In this document: one piece after another, positions 34,220-47,508 of the stretch
Layout of the letters: each line of letters begins with the position of its first letter
How positions within the stretch are numbered: the first letter of the stretch is position 1
From: Populus alba
Taxonomy: Eukaryota; Streptophyta; Magnoliopsida; Malpighiales; Salicaceae
Direction: 5' to 3'
Assembly (NCBI RefSeq): GCF_005239225.2
Contig: NC_133284.1
Coordinates: 4,555,770-4,619,769 of the forward strand
Length of the DNA: 64,000 nt
Notes under the pieces: generated by a model
The model's database searches: none
Seen by the model: only the letters and a program-made list of their open reading frames with translations
What the model was told of the DNA's origin: nothing
Position numbers and translations under genes: made by a program

Positions 34220-34610
34220 TGAAAAAAGGGTTCCTTGCCATCAAGATTGGTCACCTAACTATCTTGATCTATTTTTTTTTTAATTTAAATTTTATGACAA
34301 GGTTGGTCACCTAACACAATTTGATCCTTTTTTTAATTTAAATTCAATGAAAAGATTGGTCACCTATAATTTTCACCCATTTTTTAATTCTCATTTCGAG
34401 GCTTGTCACCTAACAATTTTTTCCTATTTTTAAAATTTAAATTTCATGATAAGTTTAGTCAACTAGCGACTTTGACTCATTTTTAATTCTCATTTCGAGG
34501 TTAGTCACCTAATATTCTTGACCTATTTAAAAAAATTTCTATTAATAACAATTTGGCCCTATTTAGATTTTGTATTAATGTTGGTCACCTAATTATTGGG
34601 ATCCATTTCA
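34220..34610 (+). repeat. GGTCACCTAA repeat, second block
   Basis: About seven degenerate units of roughly 55-60 bp, each with a (T/G)GTCACCTAA core followed by TTTTGATC-like and AT-rich stretches. It is homologous to 25505-25665. The block follows the end of the 27958-34115 insertion. Confidence 0.75.
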
Positions 34611-35944
34611 ATTTTCTGTGTTATCTTTCTTTTCTTTACAAACTCACTATACAAAGTAAAAAAAAAAAAAAAATTACAATGACTTTGTGTTGTATGTATT
34701 GTAAATGAGAAACAATTGTTATAACCTATTTTTTTACCACTAATTTTTTTTATATGTTTCCAAAAATTATATTTTCAGTCAAATTCAATTTTTTGGCACA
34801 TAAAAAAGAAAGAAAAAAGAGTTTAGGGAGTGAAATAAGAAGAAGAGAGAACAAGGGACCAAGAAGAGTAGAGACTTTAAAAATAATAATGGGTGATTAT
34901 GCAAAAATAAATAAATAAATAAATTCTAGGATCAAGCAAAATTAGAAAACTATTGATAGATATCCTACTCATTAAGAAAAGGAAACTTAATTAATTAGAA
35001 TCCATGGTCAAGAAGGAAATAATATAATTACCTAATATTATTTTTACAGTTTCGTTTTTCATGTTTTGCAAACGATCCTGGGAAATATAAATAAAGAAGA
35101 AAACACAAAGAGAAAGGGGACACACACAAAAAATGATGGAGGAGATTCTTGCAAAGAAAAACCTAGCTGACAAAAGAAAAAATTATTAATAAAAAAACAA
35201 TCCTAAAAATTGTTGCAGAAAAGAGGAGAAGACAAACCAAACTTTGCAGCCACTAATCTCCCACCATGAGCAGTAGTGACATACATCACCGGTTAGAAGG
35301 CGAGAAGGAGAGGAGGGGCAACCTGTGGACTAGTTCACGCTCCCCGACACGCTTATGAGTGAGAAAAACATTCCATAACACCTATAGTTCCACCACATGT
35401 TTTGTACATGCGCCAACATTGTTTTATTTTCTAGCACTGTTTCGCCTCGTTTCGACCTTCCGAGTCAAGTTCCAACCGACTCCAATGATTTTTAAAGGTT
35501 AATTTTAAACTCTAATGTGTGATTTACTTATTTTTAGAATTATTTGCATCATATTTGGTGGTTTTTAAATTTTTAAATGTATTTTTGAATATTGTCTTTA
35601 TTTGTTTTTTTTTAAGTAATTTGTGAGGTGTGAATTTTTTTTTTTAGATTACATTTGTTTACATTAATTGAGTTGTATTGAAGTATTTGTAATATATGAG
35701 CGATTTTTTTTTTTGACATGTGGATATATTTGTGGAGTTGTGTTGAGACTTATATTTAATAACAAGTATCAATTGTTTTTTATTTGAGAACTCAACCTAA
35801 AATTAGGCTACTCGTTATTGATTTCTATATTTAAATGTTGACTATCAGGTAATAAAATTGGTGGGTATAAATTCATGTTTCTAGGTGATTGCTATTTTTA
35901 TTTTCATTGTGGCATATTGTCTGTGATATAATTGAGAGTTTAAA
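34611..35944. other. AT-rich spacer, nothing recognised
   Basis: No gene, RNA or terminal-repeat element could be supported. A slightly GC-richer piece at 35230-35480 has no continuous open frame. Confidence 0.5.
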
Positions 35945-36444
35945 NNNNNNNNNNNNNNNNNNNNNNNNNNNNNNNNNNNNNNNNNNNNNNNNNNNNNNNN
36001 NNNNNNNNNNNNNNNNNNNNNNNNNNNNNNNNNNNNNNNNNNNNNNNNNNNNNNNNNNNNNNNNNNNNNNNNNNNNNNNNNNNNNNNNNNNNNNNNNNNN
36101 NNNNNNNNNNNNNNNNNNNNNNNNNNNNNNNNNNNNNNNNNNNNNNNNNNNNNNNNNNNNNNNNNNNNNNNNNNNNNNNNNNNNNNNNNNNNNNNNNNNN
36201 NNNNNNNNNNNNNNNNNNNNNNNNNNNNNNNNNNNNNNNNNNNNNNNNNNNNNNNNNNNNNNNNNNNNNNNNNNNNNNNNNNNNNNNNNNNNNNNNNNNN
36301 NNNNNNNNNNNNNNNNNNNNNNNNNNNNNNNNNNNNNNNNNNNNNNNNNNNNNNNNNNNNNNNNNNNNNNNNNNNNNNNNNNNNNNNNNNNNNNNNNNNN
36401 NNNNNNNNNNNNNNNNNNNNNNNNNNNNNNNNNNNNNNNNNNNN
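35945..36444. other. Assembly gap, 500 N
   Basis: Exactly 500 unknown bases. The round number suggests a placeholder length. Any open frame crossing it is meaningless. Confidence 1.
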
Positions 36445-36666
36445 ACTATATTTACAAATAACCTCTAAAACAGGAAGGGAGCCAATATATAGATTATTTA
36501 TATTAAATAGCTCAAAACCAAATAATCCTTCTCGATCGTGCGAGGAAAAAAATAAAAAATTCATCACGTACCCTTGTATGCATTATTGTATTTCAGTTAT
36601 ATCAACTCTTTTATTCAATTTTAATTCATATAAAATCTTCTACTTTAATTCAATGATAGAGCTCCT

Positions 36667-36835
36667 ACCCATGGGTCCTGGCGGAGTGGTTAGGTGCGCT
36701 CTCGTCGCTTACGAGGTCTGGGGTTCGACCCCTCTCTTCGTTTGCAGCCGGCCGCTTGGAGAGCACTCGCCACCCAGTACGAAAAGGGATTAATCTGGGC
36801 CAGCGCTCAGGATACCCTTGGTTCTACCACAAAAA
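36667..36835 (+). mobile_element. tRNA-derived SINE
   Basis: An internal RNA polymerase III promoter is present: A box TGGCGGAGTGG at 36679-36689 and B box GGTTCGACCCC at 36722-36732, spaced as in tRNA. The sequence continues past the tRNA-like head with no matching acceptor stem, then a short A-rich tail. Direct repeats AATGATAGAGCTCCT at 36652-36666 and 36836-36850 are a perfect 15 bp target duplication (the first A's may belong to the tail). Length is about 170 bp, typical of plant SINEs. Confidence 0.92.
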
Positions 36836-36850
36836 AATGATAGAGCTCCT

Positions 36851-38515
36851 TGGTTTGATATCTCTAATTTGCTAATGGACTTGCCATTAACCAATATGAT
36901 ATGCACACATGGCAAAAGCTGATAGAACTGAAATTCAATTTTCAATAGTGTAGGACGATCGAGCAAGATATGATTTTCTGAGAAGGAAAAGGAGCAAATC
37001 CTTTAGGGTATTTACATGTGCTAAGTAAATGGCACCCAAGACAAGAACAAAATATTTCCTTAATCCGACAATGCTATAAATTAGCTCCCGGCCATGAGGC
37101 AAAACAATGACTCAGACAACGGCCAGCTTTGTCATATTCTTTTGTTTCTTAATCGGTTTACTGGCCGGCCGGCAACAACCTGCCAGTTGAACATCAAAAA
37201 GAAAAAAAGAAAGTGACAATGTATTGATTCTTTTGCTGTTGTGACTTTGACTTTGACTAGATTTTTCACAACCGCATTTAAAAGATTTACTCACATAAAT
37301 CTCGGTCACTATTTATACTCGTAGTCTTTGGACAATTATTTTACCAATAAATTCATGAATCATGAATGGAAATAATACATTAGAAAAACTCTGGTTAGTA
37401 ATTTCTAGTTTACTAGTGAGCTCGTTATTAATAAATTTATCAATGGATTAAAAAACAAACAAAGCATGTAAAAAAAATAAATTACCGACTTTATTTTGTT
37501 ATTATTTTCCGAAGTTTTTTAATATAATCGACAGAATATCATATTTAATTCCGTTAGTGTTTTTATTTGTTTGTCAGTAAAATCCATCAGTAAATATAAC
37601 ATATCACCAACAAAATATCATCTGTAATTTCATCGAAAAGTTAACAATAGAAGTGATATTTACAGTAATTGTTTTCCAACTATTTGGAATATACAGACGG
37701 ATGTGGTCTATCGGTCTGTAATATTTAAAAAAAAATATATTTTTTAAAAATATATTAAAAAAAGTAGAAAAATAATTAAAATAAATTAAAATCAAATAAT
37801 TTAAAATAATATAAAATTAATTATTTATTACAAATTTAAACATTTATACATTCAAATACAATAAATCTAAAACATAAATGATGCTAAAGAAGGAGGCTGG
37901 TCGTTGTCGTGACCGTGATGTCAATAAAAAAGAGCACATGAACCACTCATGTGCGTGATATTTACCACTCAGCGAAGGTTTTTTATAATCCGTAGTGGGT
38001 TATTCATATTTTTTTTTTATTAAGATTGGTTGTTTGATCTGTATGACTGTATTTGTTAGTCTAACATCACTTTTAACACAGGAGTTTGAGTGCTTGGAAT
38101 CGACTAAGCATCCAATGATCAAAACACTATAGGTCGAAATTTTTGGTAATACGGTGATGTAAGGTGTTTTTTTAATAAGGTATAAAAAAAATATTTTTTC
38201 ATATTTTTTTTATTTTTAATATTAATATTTTAAAATTATAAAAAAATATAAATTTGAAATTTCTTTCAAAAAACAATTCAAAAAAATATTTTAAAAAAAA
38301 TAGGTCAGACCACAACGTAAAATGGTTGGTGTTACCGTGTAAAGGATCATGTCCTTTGATGAAAATGCTGGTCTAAATAAAACACAAACGTTCAATAAGA
38401 AAGAAAAAGAGACCAGGTCAATCACTGGTAAAATAAGAGAACTAGACGTAAGAACTTGACAAAGATTCATATCTTTGAAAAGAAACACGTTGTTAGATTA
38501 TAAACTCTCTCTCTC

Positions 38516-38576
<61 letters not shown>

Positions 38577-39943
38577 GATTTGACCAAAAGGTAAACGTTG
38601 TTGGTCATGAGCATTGTTGAATAGGGAAATTAAAAAAAAAAAAAAAAAACATGGATGGTGATTGTTTATTTCATCATGATTTACTTATCGCTGTGCACAT
38701 ATGATATATAGATTCAACTATACATTTCCATAATCAATTAATGTATTTTGTTTTGTAATTATCCGAGAAAAACTATGTTGATTGTTCATATGTTTTTATA
38801 AACCAATTTTTTTTTTTTATCGAATCCAAATTATAATAATAATACAGGTAAGGTAAAAACAAATATAGTAATACCCATCTTCTTAAATAGTTAAGTTTCA
38901 TGTAAATGCCAAAGTAAAAGAAGAGAACCGGAGACTGGTAATAAACAACATGCACTTTTGGTCCAAAAAAATACAAATAGAAAAACAATACGTTTTCCAT
39001 GTAAGATTTATTAGTAGCTTATTAAATTTCCCCACCAGATTCTTTGCTGGTTTGTGTATTAATTAATTAATCATCAGTGGACATTCATTTACTGCTCAAC
39101 TTTCTTAAGGAGACTTTATTAAATCCAATTCACATGGGTTGGAGAAAAGTAAGCTTACATGAACATGATATCGAAATGAATGCATTAGGATAGTGTGTAT
39201 AATTATAATAATTAATGATTTTTAAAAGAATTTTTTTGTTTAAAAATATATTAAAATAATATTTTTTTAAAAAATTATTTTTTTAATATCAGTATATTAA
39301 AACAATTAAAACATATATAAAAAAAATTATAATTTTAAATAAAAAAATTTAAAAATTTTCAAAATCACGACACCAGGCAAAAACAATTACCTTCTCTCTC
39401 TCTCTCTGTGTGTGTGTATATATATATATATATATGTAATCATTATATCTTGTTTTTTTTCCGCCAAATTATTTTTCTGGTTTAGGGATTAGAAATAATC
39501 AATGGACATCAATTTGTTCTTCAATTTCTTAAGAGACTGGATTAAATCCAATCAGGACACGGTACTTGTGGTGGTGGAGAAAAGCAGGCTTATGTAAACA
39601 TCATAGTTAACACAATATGTCTTGAATACAAAAAATTCAGTGTATCTTATATGTAATATATCATACACGTTCCTATTTTACAAGGTAATAGCCAAATATT
39701 CTTTAACATGAACACTTGTCATCCATGAGATCCTTTCCCTCTCTCCTTCCAAAAGAAATTACATTTGGTCATAATTACATTTTGGTCAAAAACAGCATGC
39801 ATGTTTGGTTCCACACACGGTGCTGACGATTCATATCACAAAAACTCAATCACAAACCTCAAGGAAAGAAAAATAATGGAAAGAGAGAATCTCTCTTTGG
39901 TAAATATTTACCGGTAGTGGGTGAGGAAGGTAACTCTAAACCT
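36851..39943. repeat. Upstream flank of CCR copy 1, duplicated before copy 3
   Basis: From about 37260 the sequence is collinear with 54.8-57.4 kb: shared ATAAATTTATCAAT-GATTAAAA, AAAGAGCACATGAACCACTCA, GATTTGACCAAAAGGTAAACG and ATCCTTTCCCTCTCTCCTTC. It contains CT/AT microsatellites (38503-38573 and 39394-39435) and AT-rich dispersed repeats at about 38165-38300 and 39190-39370. No gene was seen. Confidence 0.75.
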
Positions 39944-40089
39944 TATAAATACATCCACTCCACCACTTCTTTCCTTGTAGCATCCGCCTCCTAAATCAAG
40001 AGAAAAGGAAAACACCTCCCTCTCTCTGTCTCTCTTCCTTCGTTCTACCACCAAACACGTACACATAATAATACATATATCAAGACAAC
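39944..40089 (+). promoter_or_regulatory. CCR copy 1 core promoter and leader
   Basis: TATAAATA at 39944-39951 lies 139 bases before the start codon. The leader is pyrimidine-rich (CCTCCCTCTCTCTGTC). ACCAAAC at 40050-40056 fits the SMRE consensus ACC(A/T)A(A/C)(T/C) bound by secondary-wall MYB factors, but a single match in what may be transcribed leader is weak. The same arrangement occurs before copy 3. Confidence 0.55.
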
Positions 40090-42467
40090 ATGCCTGTCGA
40101 TACTTCATCACTTCCATGCCAAGGCCAAACTGTCTGTGTCACCGGGGCTGGTGGCTTCATTGCTTCATGGATTGTTAAACTTCTTCTAGAGAAAGGTTAC
40201 TCTGTTAAAGGAACTGTGAGGAACCCAGGTTAGTTTATAATAATTATGCACTTGGTTTCTTTCCCTTTTCTTTTTCTGTTCTTAAGATAGTAATAATTTA
40301 ATGCTTTGTATTCGTGTTGTTATACACAGCTGATCCCAAGAATTCCCATTTGAGGGAGCTTGAAGGAGCTCAAGAAAGATTAACTTTATGCAAGGCTGAT
40401 CTCCTTGATTATGAGTCTCTTAAAGAGGCTATTCAAGGGTGTGATGGAGTTTTGCATACTGCTTCTCCTGTCACAGACGATCCAGTATGTTTCCTTTTTT
40501 TCGTAATTTCATGAGGCAAAGTATGTTTTCTTCAAATTTGGTTTTGATGATGAGATGATTTTGTGTTCCAATACTTGAAGGAGCAAATGCTGGAGCCAGC
40601 AGTGAATGGAACCAAGAATGTGATAATGGCAGCAGCTGAGGCCAAAGTCCGACGAGTGGTTTTCACGTCCTCAATTGGTACAGTGTACATGGACCCCAAT
40701 AGGAACCCTGATGTTGTCGTTGATGAATCTTGCTGGAGTGATCTTGAGTTCTGCAAGAACACAAAGGTATTTAATTAATAACATGTGATGATGATTGATT
40801 AACATAATTAAATAGCTCCTAATTAGAGCACGGATCAGCTAATACTTGATGATAAAATCAACATGATATAAAATATATGCTAATTAACATAAATATTATC
40901 GTGGCCACATACACTTGGGTTACTCAAAGCATACAGAGTAGGTGTAAATAAAAATATCTCTATCCTAATTGCCTATCCTTCACATCTTGATGTAAGTTTA
41001 TTATTCTTGCGTCATAGGACTTAATTACTGCATCTTGAAATCCTAATTGCCTATCCTTCACATCTTGATGTAAGTTCATCTTGGAATTGCAGAATTGGTA
41101 CTGCTATGGAAAGACTGTGGCGGAACAGGATGCATGGGATGTGGCTAAGAAGAATGGAGTTGACCTAGTGGTGGTGAACCCAGTGCTGGTGCTTGGACCA
41201 TTGTTGCAACCCACTGTCAATGCTAGCATCGTTCACATCCTCAAGTACCTAACCGGCTCAGCCAAGACATATGCTAACTCTGTTCAGGCTTATGTGCATG
41301 TTAGGGATGTGGCACTAGCCCACATTTTAGTCTTCGAGACACCTTCCGCCTCCGGCCGTTACATTTGCGCTGAGAGAATGCTCCACCGTGGAGAGGTGGT
41401 GGAAATCCTTGCGAAGTTCTTCCCGGAGTATCCCATCCCCACCAAGTAAGTTCTTATGATTTAGAACAATTTCAAAAAGAATTTTTTAAAGAGATTACTA
41501 ACCTATTTTTCTTTCATGGTCCTTTCCCGATTTTTCTTCAAATCTTCATTAGCAAAAATATATTATGCTTTTATACAATAATATATTTGATTTCTCGTTG
41601 ACATTTGATATATATATATATATATATATATAAAGCAACTTAGGGCAATGAATGTTGGAAGATTTCGTACAATAATTAAATTAAAGAATAAAATCCGTAC
41701 TTCCTGTTGCATGACAGTTTTCTGATACTTTATCCCTGTTCATGCCCAAAATAAGAAAATAAATGAAGAAAAGGGTTTTCTGTCCTTATTTTATTTTTAT
41801 TTTTTTGGTTTCTTAATGGTATCGTGGGGCAATTGTTGTCCCAATTTTGACTTGTATGACAATCTTAACCAAAAATCGAAACCCCCGTGGCATAATTTTT
41901 TGAATCATCAACAAAGAAGCCAAATGATTTGACATTACTGGTGCAGCAAAAGGGTCCTCACCAACCCCATCGTCTTTGTCATATTTGGACCAAAATGGGT
42001 TCTCTACGATTGGTACTGCATAAAGTTATTGGATCACAAGTTAAATCTTGCTTTGTTATGTATTTTCAAATTTTGTCATGGAGAGTTAGGAAGAGGATTA
42101 TTGGGTCTTAAATCCTAATCTCATGAAATTATATGCCACAGTACTTGTTTGTCTAACTGTTAATGAGCTAGTGAATATTAATATTTTGTAGAAAAAAACC
42201 TACAAAGTTTGTAGAAAGAATTAATTGTGCTGTGTATTTTTTATTAATCTTGAATATTAATATTTTGTATTGCAATGCATTTGCAGGTGTTCAGATGAGA
42301 AGAACCCAAGAAAACAGCCATACAAGTTCACAAACCAGAAGATCAAGGATCTGGGCATCGAATTCACCCCAGTGAAACAGTGCCTGTATGAAACTGTTAA
42401 GAGCTTGCAGGAAAATGGTCACCTTCCAATCCCAAAACAAGCTGAAGACTCTTTGAAAATTCAATAA
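40090..42467 (+). CDS. CCR: Cinnamoyl-CoA reductase, copy 1
   Basis: Five exons (40090-40228, 40330-40484, 40581-40766, 41093-41445, 42287-42467) encode 337 residues, the usual CCR length. The enzyme reduces hydroxycinnamoyl-CoA esters (feruloyl-, p-coumaroyl-CoA) to aldehydes with NADPH, the entry step to monolignols, in the cytosol. Visible motifs: Rossmann loop [10 protein letters not shown] (G19-G22-A25), R44 for NADPH, catalytic Ser129 in TSSIG, the CCR signature KNWYCYGK at 160-167 with Tyr163 and Lys167, and the substrate-binding set His208, Lys211, Arg259, which matches the published H202-K205-R253 set with a constant offset of six. All splice sites are GT/AG and the frame is intact. 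One unusual residue is Leu in GVLHTASP, where the other two copies have Phe. The complete CCR signature argues for a true CCR rather than a CCR-like or DFR protein. Confidence 0.95.
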
Positions 42468-45038
42468 GAGCTCATTTATTAGGAGGGGACGTTCATGTCC
42501 ACACCCCAAGTGTGTTCGTAGTTGTTTGCAAAATACATATTAGGGAAAACAATATACTAAAGATCAAGAATGTAGAGTGCAAGTGTTACTGTCTTCTAAG
42601 ACTTCTAATTGTCTTCGTGCTTAGATTAATCAATGTTTTAATCCTCTAATTAATCAATTATTGAATGTAACTTTTGAGTGTTCCGCTTTTTTTTTTTTTT
42701 TGTGTGGTTGTTGTTTAAGTTTAATCCAATTTCAATATGGAATCAATACCATCTCTATGGCTTCCCTTGGATTGAGAATTGATTATCTATCTTCCAAAAT
42801 AAGGTCTTAAAATCGAATAAAGCTTATATAATGATAGCTGCATGTACATCTCGTAGCACCCTTCTAATATAATTAATAAAGGATGTCAATTTCTCTTACT
42901 CTTATTCCCTCTCAAAATCACTAGGATGCCATCTCTGTATAGATCAGTACATACCCTTTCTCGTGGAAGACGAATCTAAAGTCTAAACCAAGGCACTTAG
43001 TAGTCAGCGAACAACATCACAGGCAATTTCCAGTAAGGCTCAGAAACCAAGGCACACGGTTGGTTTAGACTGATTGACTGTATCATATCATGGGCCTCAT
43101 CCAATCTGCTATTACAGGTTAGCAAAGCTCAGACAAAGGTGGTGGTACCTACTAGGAAACTATGATTTTCTAGTGTGCAAATTATATTAGTTTCTTGCAA
43201 GTTTAACTGACATGTTCTTGGGACAAAGGATCTTATTTTCTCATCTTTTATACATCTAAAATTTAGTCATTTGCTTCACTACTAGTCAAGAAAAAGGGTT
43301 TTTTTTATGTAGGTATGAGCTGAATTGAAATGGAAACATTTTAATTTAGGGAAAATTGAGTCGTTCAATTTCACCCAAAAGATCTATTTTAGAGTCGATC
43401 TGAGCACGGAAATAAGCAATAGGAGTATTTTCTAAGAGGCAGGAACCAAAAAAAGGACTGCATAAGCAATAGGAATATATACAAGCCCAAACCTAGACTT
43501 CAGTTGAGTTGTGTGAGACCAAATCCAGCTGCAGAACTTTAGGCCCCATCCTTCTACTAGCAATTATTTCGGTAGAGTTTAGAATTAAAACTCGGTGTGC
43601 CCTACATATCGACCTAACAACATATCAAATTTGAGCTCCCAGTCAGGTTGGTTTTTTACTTGGTTAGCAAAGTTCATTAATCAAACTTAGATGATCTGTC
43701 AAGTCAATTCACGATCCAGATAATTCGGTCAAATCAGGTGAGACTTGACCAGGTAAATTATTGCAATGTCATAGTTACACAAGTTAATTACCCTAACTTA
43801 AACAAATAAGATAGTATAGAGCAAGTAAGGGGTCAATTCCATGAGAAATATCTAATTCAAGTTTTTATACTAGATGATTCAAAGTTAAGAGGGTTTTGAG
43901 GCTATTTAAGCTATATTATGGTAAACAGAACAAACTAATCAAGCTAAATTAAATAAATCCAAAATTTATTAAAAGAAAAACCTTGGTCTCAAGTATACGT
44001 CCACCTACAAAAATCAAAACTGATCATTGAAATAATACGTCAATTTATATTAAGAATATCTATCTTTTTTTAACATTAGTCACTTAACCGATCCACAATG
44101 TAACTAACCTTAATCATTAAACAACCATAGTGTCCGCACTAGTAATTTAAATCAATGGCAGTCTTAAGAGCTAGATAGATTGATAAATCTTATACAACAT
44201 AACTGTATGCAATATATTATTGATTTAGTTGAATATTTCCCCTAAGATTAACAACATAGATCCATCATAATTATTAAACTTAGTCGCTTCACAAGTTGAA
44301 ATATCACAACTTTGTTTTGATAGCAAACTTAGCCATAGATTGGTTTAGAATAATAATTTAGAGTCTGCTCTAACAATCAAACTGAACAATCATAGGAAAT
44401 AAGAATAGAAAAACATTCATAATCATCATATAAACTGAAAAGAAAAGATAGAATAAATCTCATAGTATTTTTTTTTGAACTCCAAAGGTTTTTATATCTT
44501 TTCAATCAAGAAAAATTACTTAGCCTTGTATGTCTATTGAAAAACTATTGAATAAAATATATGAGAACATAGTTTCTTGTATAAGAGAAAAGAGTGGGTT
44601 TTCTTCTTTTTTCTGGTTGCCTCATCCTTTTCTTTTTCTCTATGTTTTTTTTATTTGATAGGAAATCCTAATCCCCACCTTCCTTCAAACCATTTTTACT
44701 CTCCTAAAAAAAAATATAAAAAATAATCCTTTGCAAAGTAAACAATCTATATTTAAGTAAGTTGGACTTATTTCTTCGCAAAAACCTGTCCATGGTTGAA
44801 TTTATAGGTTGTCTTAGAAAAATCATATCTCTCTTATGTGAGCTATTTGAGTGGGTTGAAATTTAGTAGGTTGATATTTCTTTGAGTCAGGAATGTAACA
44901 AAACTGAGTCTGCATCAAATGGACTTTTCTACCTCAAGATATTCAAGTTGGAATGACTGAAGATCAAAAACTGGCATAATGCAATACTTGTTTTTGAAGG
45001 CTGTGATTTCCAGCCTCTTTTTTTATTATTATTTTTCT

Positions 45039-45088
<50 letters not shown>

Positions 45089-45349
45089 GTATGGATGTTA
45101 GCTTTTTAATGCCACTAGAATCACTTCATTTCGACCTCTACAACTTAAGTTCTGCATAAAACATCGACCACAGATTAAATCTGCCAATATTCAACGCGAT
45201 ATGGAACATGGTTTGAATTTTATCTCTAATTTACTCATTTTAGAATTTCACATCCAAAATTGCCTTTAAAACATAAAAAATATTATCAAGGTATTATATA
45301 TATCAAACATGAACATAATACTATGTAAATATGGGTAAAACTATCGAAT
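42468..45349. repeat. 3' flank of CCR copy 1, pieces duplicated after copy 3
   Basis: 42468-42740 is the 3' UTR and flank, shared with 60037-60330. 43190-43550 resembles 62580-62870, and 43860-44400 resembles 60323-60790. There are no coding motifs. A (TA)n tract lies at 45043-45085. Confidence 0.6.
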
Positions 45350-45957
45350 TGTTAGAGAATAATAGAAATCATATCATAAGACCTCATTTAATAGCTTAAG
45401 CTTTTAGGTTGAGATGGTTTTTGACATGATATCAAAGCCTTGATGACCAAGTGATCACGAGTGTCGCACGTGTGCGGCGTCGCAGCGAAAATTATATAGT
45501 TGTTCCATTTTCTTATTTACAATGTAAATCTATCTATATCTATGGGGATATAAGAAAATAATGTCTTTTGTTGGTGGAAAATGGAATGGGAGTCGCCACC
45601 TAGTATTTTGGTCACTAGGAACCCTAACTGGTCTCAAAGATCGGGTACGGGGATTGTTGTATTGTCTACCCTAAAAGGGAAGGTATTAGCACCCCAAATA
45701 CGCCCTACCTAAGGTAAGCTGCATTGTTGTATTGTCTGATAAAAAGCTAAGGTGTTATTATATTGCTAGTCGTTGGTCTGTCTATGGTTCAAGAAAAATC
45801 CTTCTCAGTAAGAAGGTCTTTTATCTTATCGGGTAAAATCGTAACCGTTCTAACGTCTATACCAAAATAATATTTAGGAATACGTTTTACGTATAAATTC
45901 GTAATCCCAAATACTAGAAAGAAAACAAAATTTCCTTTGTTGTATGAAAATATGATG

Positions 45958-46025
<68 letters not shown>

Positions 46026-47428
46026 TGGAGAGACTAGGCCGTATTTTAAAACAAAACAATTTTTTTGAAAATATTATTATTATTTTTTTGTTTTTTTAGG
46101 TTTTGACGAAAATTGGGTATTTAAATACTGAGCTTGTATCCTTACGGTATAAAAATACAACCCAATATTAATCCACTTTAATAAAAAAACTGCAGAAAAA
46201 TCAACAATATTTTTAGGGATTTTTTAGAAATGTTTTTGAAAGCAAAAAGCATTTTTTATTCTGAAAATCTTTGATGTTTTTACGAAAACCGGGTATTTTT
46301 TTTTTTTTTAACATTGATTTTGTATCTTTACAGTATAAAAATATCAACCAACATTAACCCATTTTGACAAATATTCAAGGAAATCAACAATATTTTTTAA
46401 GATTTTTTCGAAATATTTTTTTTTGTAAAAATATATATACACAATATACACACATATATATTATAATATACTATAATTCATAATATATATAATAAAAAAA
46501 AAAAAACGGGCTGGGCCGAACCCAACCCAGCTGGAAATGGGCCCAAACATCAGCCCAAAACAGGATTGGGCCGATCTCCGCCCGCAAGGTGGCTGGGCCG
46601 AATTCGGCCCAACAAAAACTTCTCTTTGGACTGGGCCAGACTCGATCTGGCCCAAAAACTAATAACAGAACTGGGCCGGAAACCCGACCCAGTATAAGAA
46701 CCCAACGGGGAAAGGAATTATTTTCCCTTCCCCTAACTCCTGCATGCAGAACGATTCTGCATGCAGGAGAGAAAAAAAAACTAAAGTAAGGGCAAATGAA
46801 AAATGCAGGAGGAGAAGAATACCTGGCACGACGGAGGCGATGCTGTTGGTCGAACGTCCGTGTTGATGGTGCTGCAGCGGAGGTTGGTGGCTCAAAGCGG
46901 CGGTTCCCAACGGTTCGGTAACCCGGCGGTGCTGCTCGGTCTTCGTTCTCTCTAAGATCTTCCCCGACTCCGGTCCTCTTCCCCCTTCTCTCAGTTTCAT
47001 TTCCTTGAGTTTTATGTGTTTATTACTTTTAGTTCAACTGTTTCTCTCTCCTTCAGTCTCTCTCTCTCTCTTAGTCTCCGGGTTTTTTTTCTTCTCCTCC
47101 TCCCCCCTGCTTCAAGTCTCTCTCTTTCTTTTATAGGTGGGCAAAGGGAGCGGAGCTGCATGGGCTGAGCAGGGCCGCGTGGGGAGCATGACAACAGGTT
47201 GAGCAGGGACTCGTGGGGGGACAGCGCCGGTCGGCTGGTCGGCGAGCGTGGTTGATCAAGGCGTGGCCCTCCTGGCTTCGCGTCGTCCGAGGTGTTGTCA
47301 GCGCACGCTTGCTGCACGAAGATTTCTTCCCATGCTTGATTAAACAAGCTTTCTTCCCCTGCTTGCTGCACGTTCGGGGGGGAAGAAGAAAGGGGAACAG
47401 TGCCGTTCAAAACGGCACCGTTCGGTCC

Positions 47429-47508
<80 letters not shown>

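Noticed and set aside
35881..36567. Long open frames on both strands across the N run
   Set aside because: They exist only because N carries no stop codons; the known bases on each side encode nothing recognisable.
36671..36745. A real tRNA gene (A and B boxes present)
   Set aside because: No acceptor-stem complement or cloverleaf closes, the sequence runs on about 100 bp, and 15 bp direct repeats flank it: a SINE.
40090..42467. Dihydroflavonol reductase or CCR-like SDR instead of CCR
   Set aside because: KNWYCYGK and the His208-Lys211-Arg259 set are all present, as in true CCR.
47213..47506. Plus-strand open frame ending in an Ile-Tyr repeat
   Set aside because: The repeat is the (TA)n tract translated, and the frame lies inside a solo LTR without any domain.
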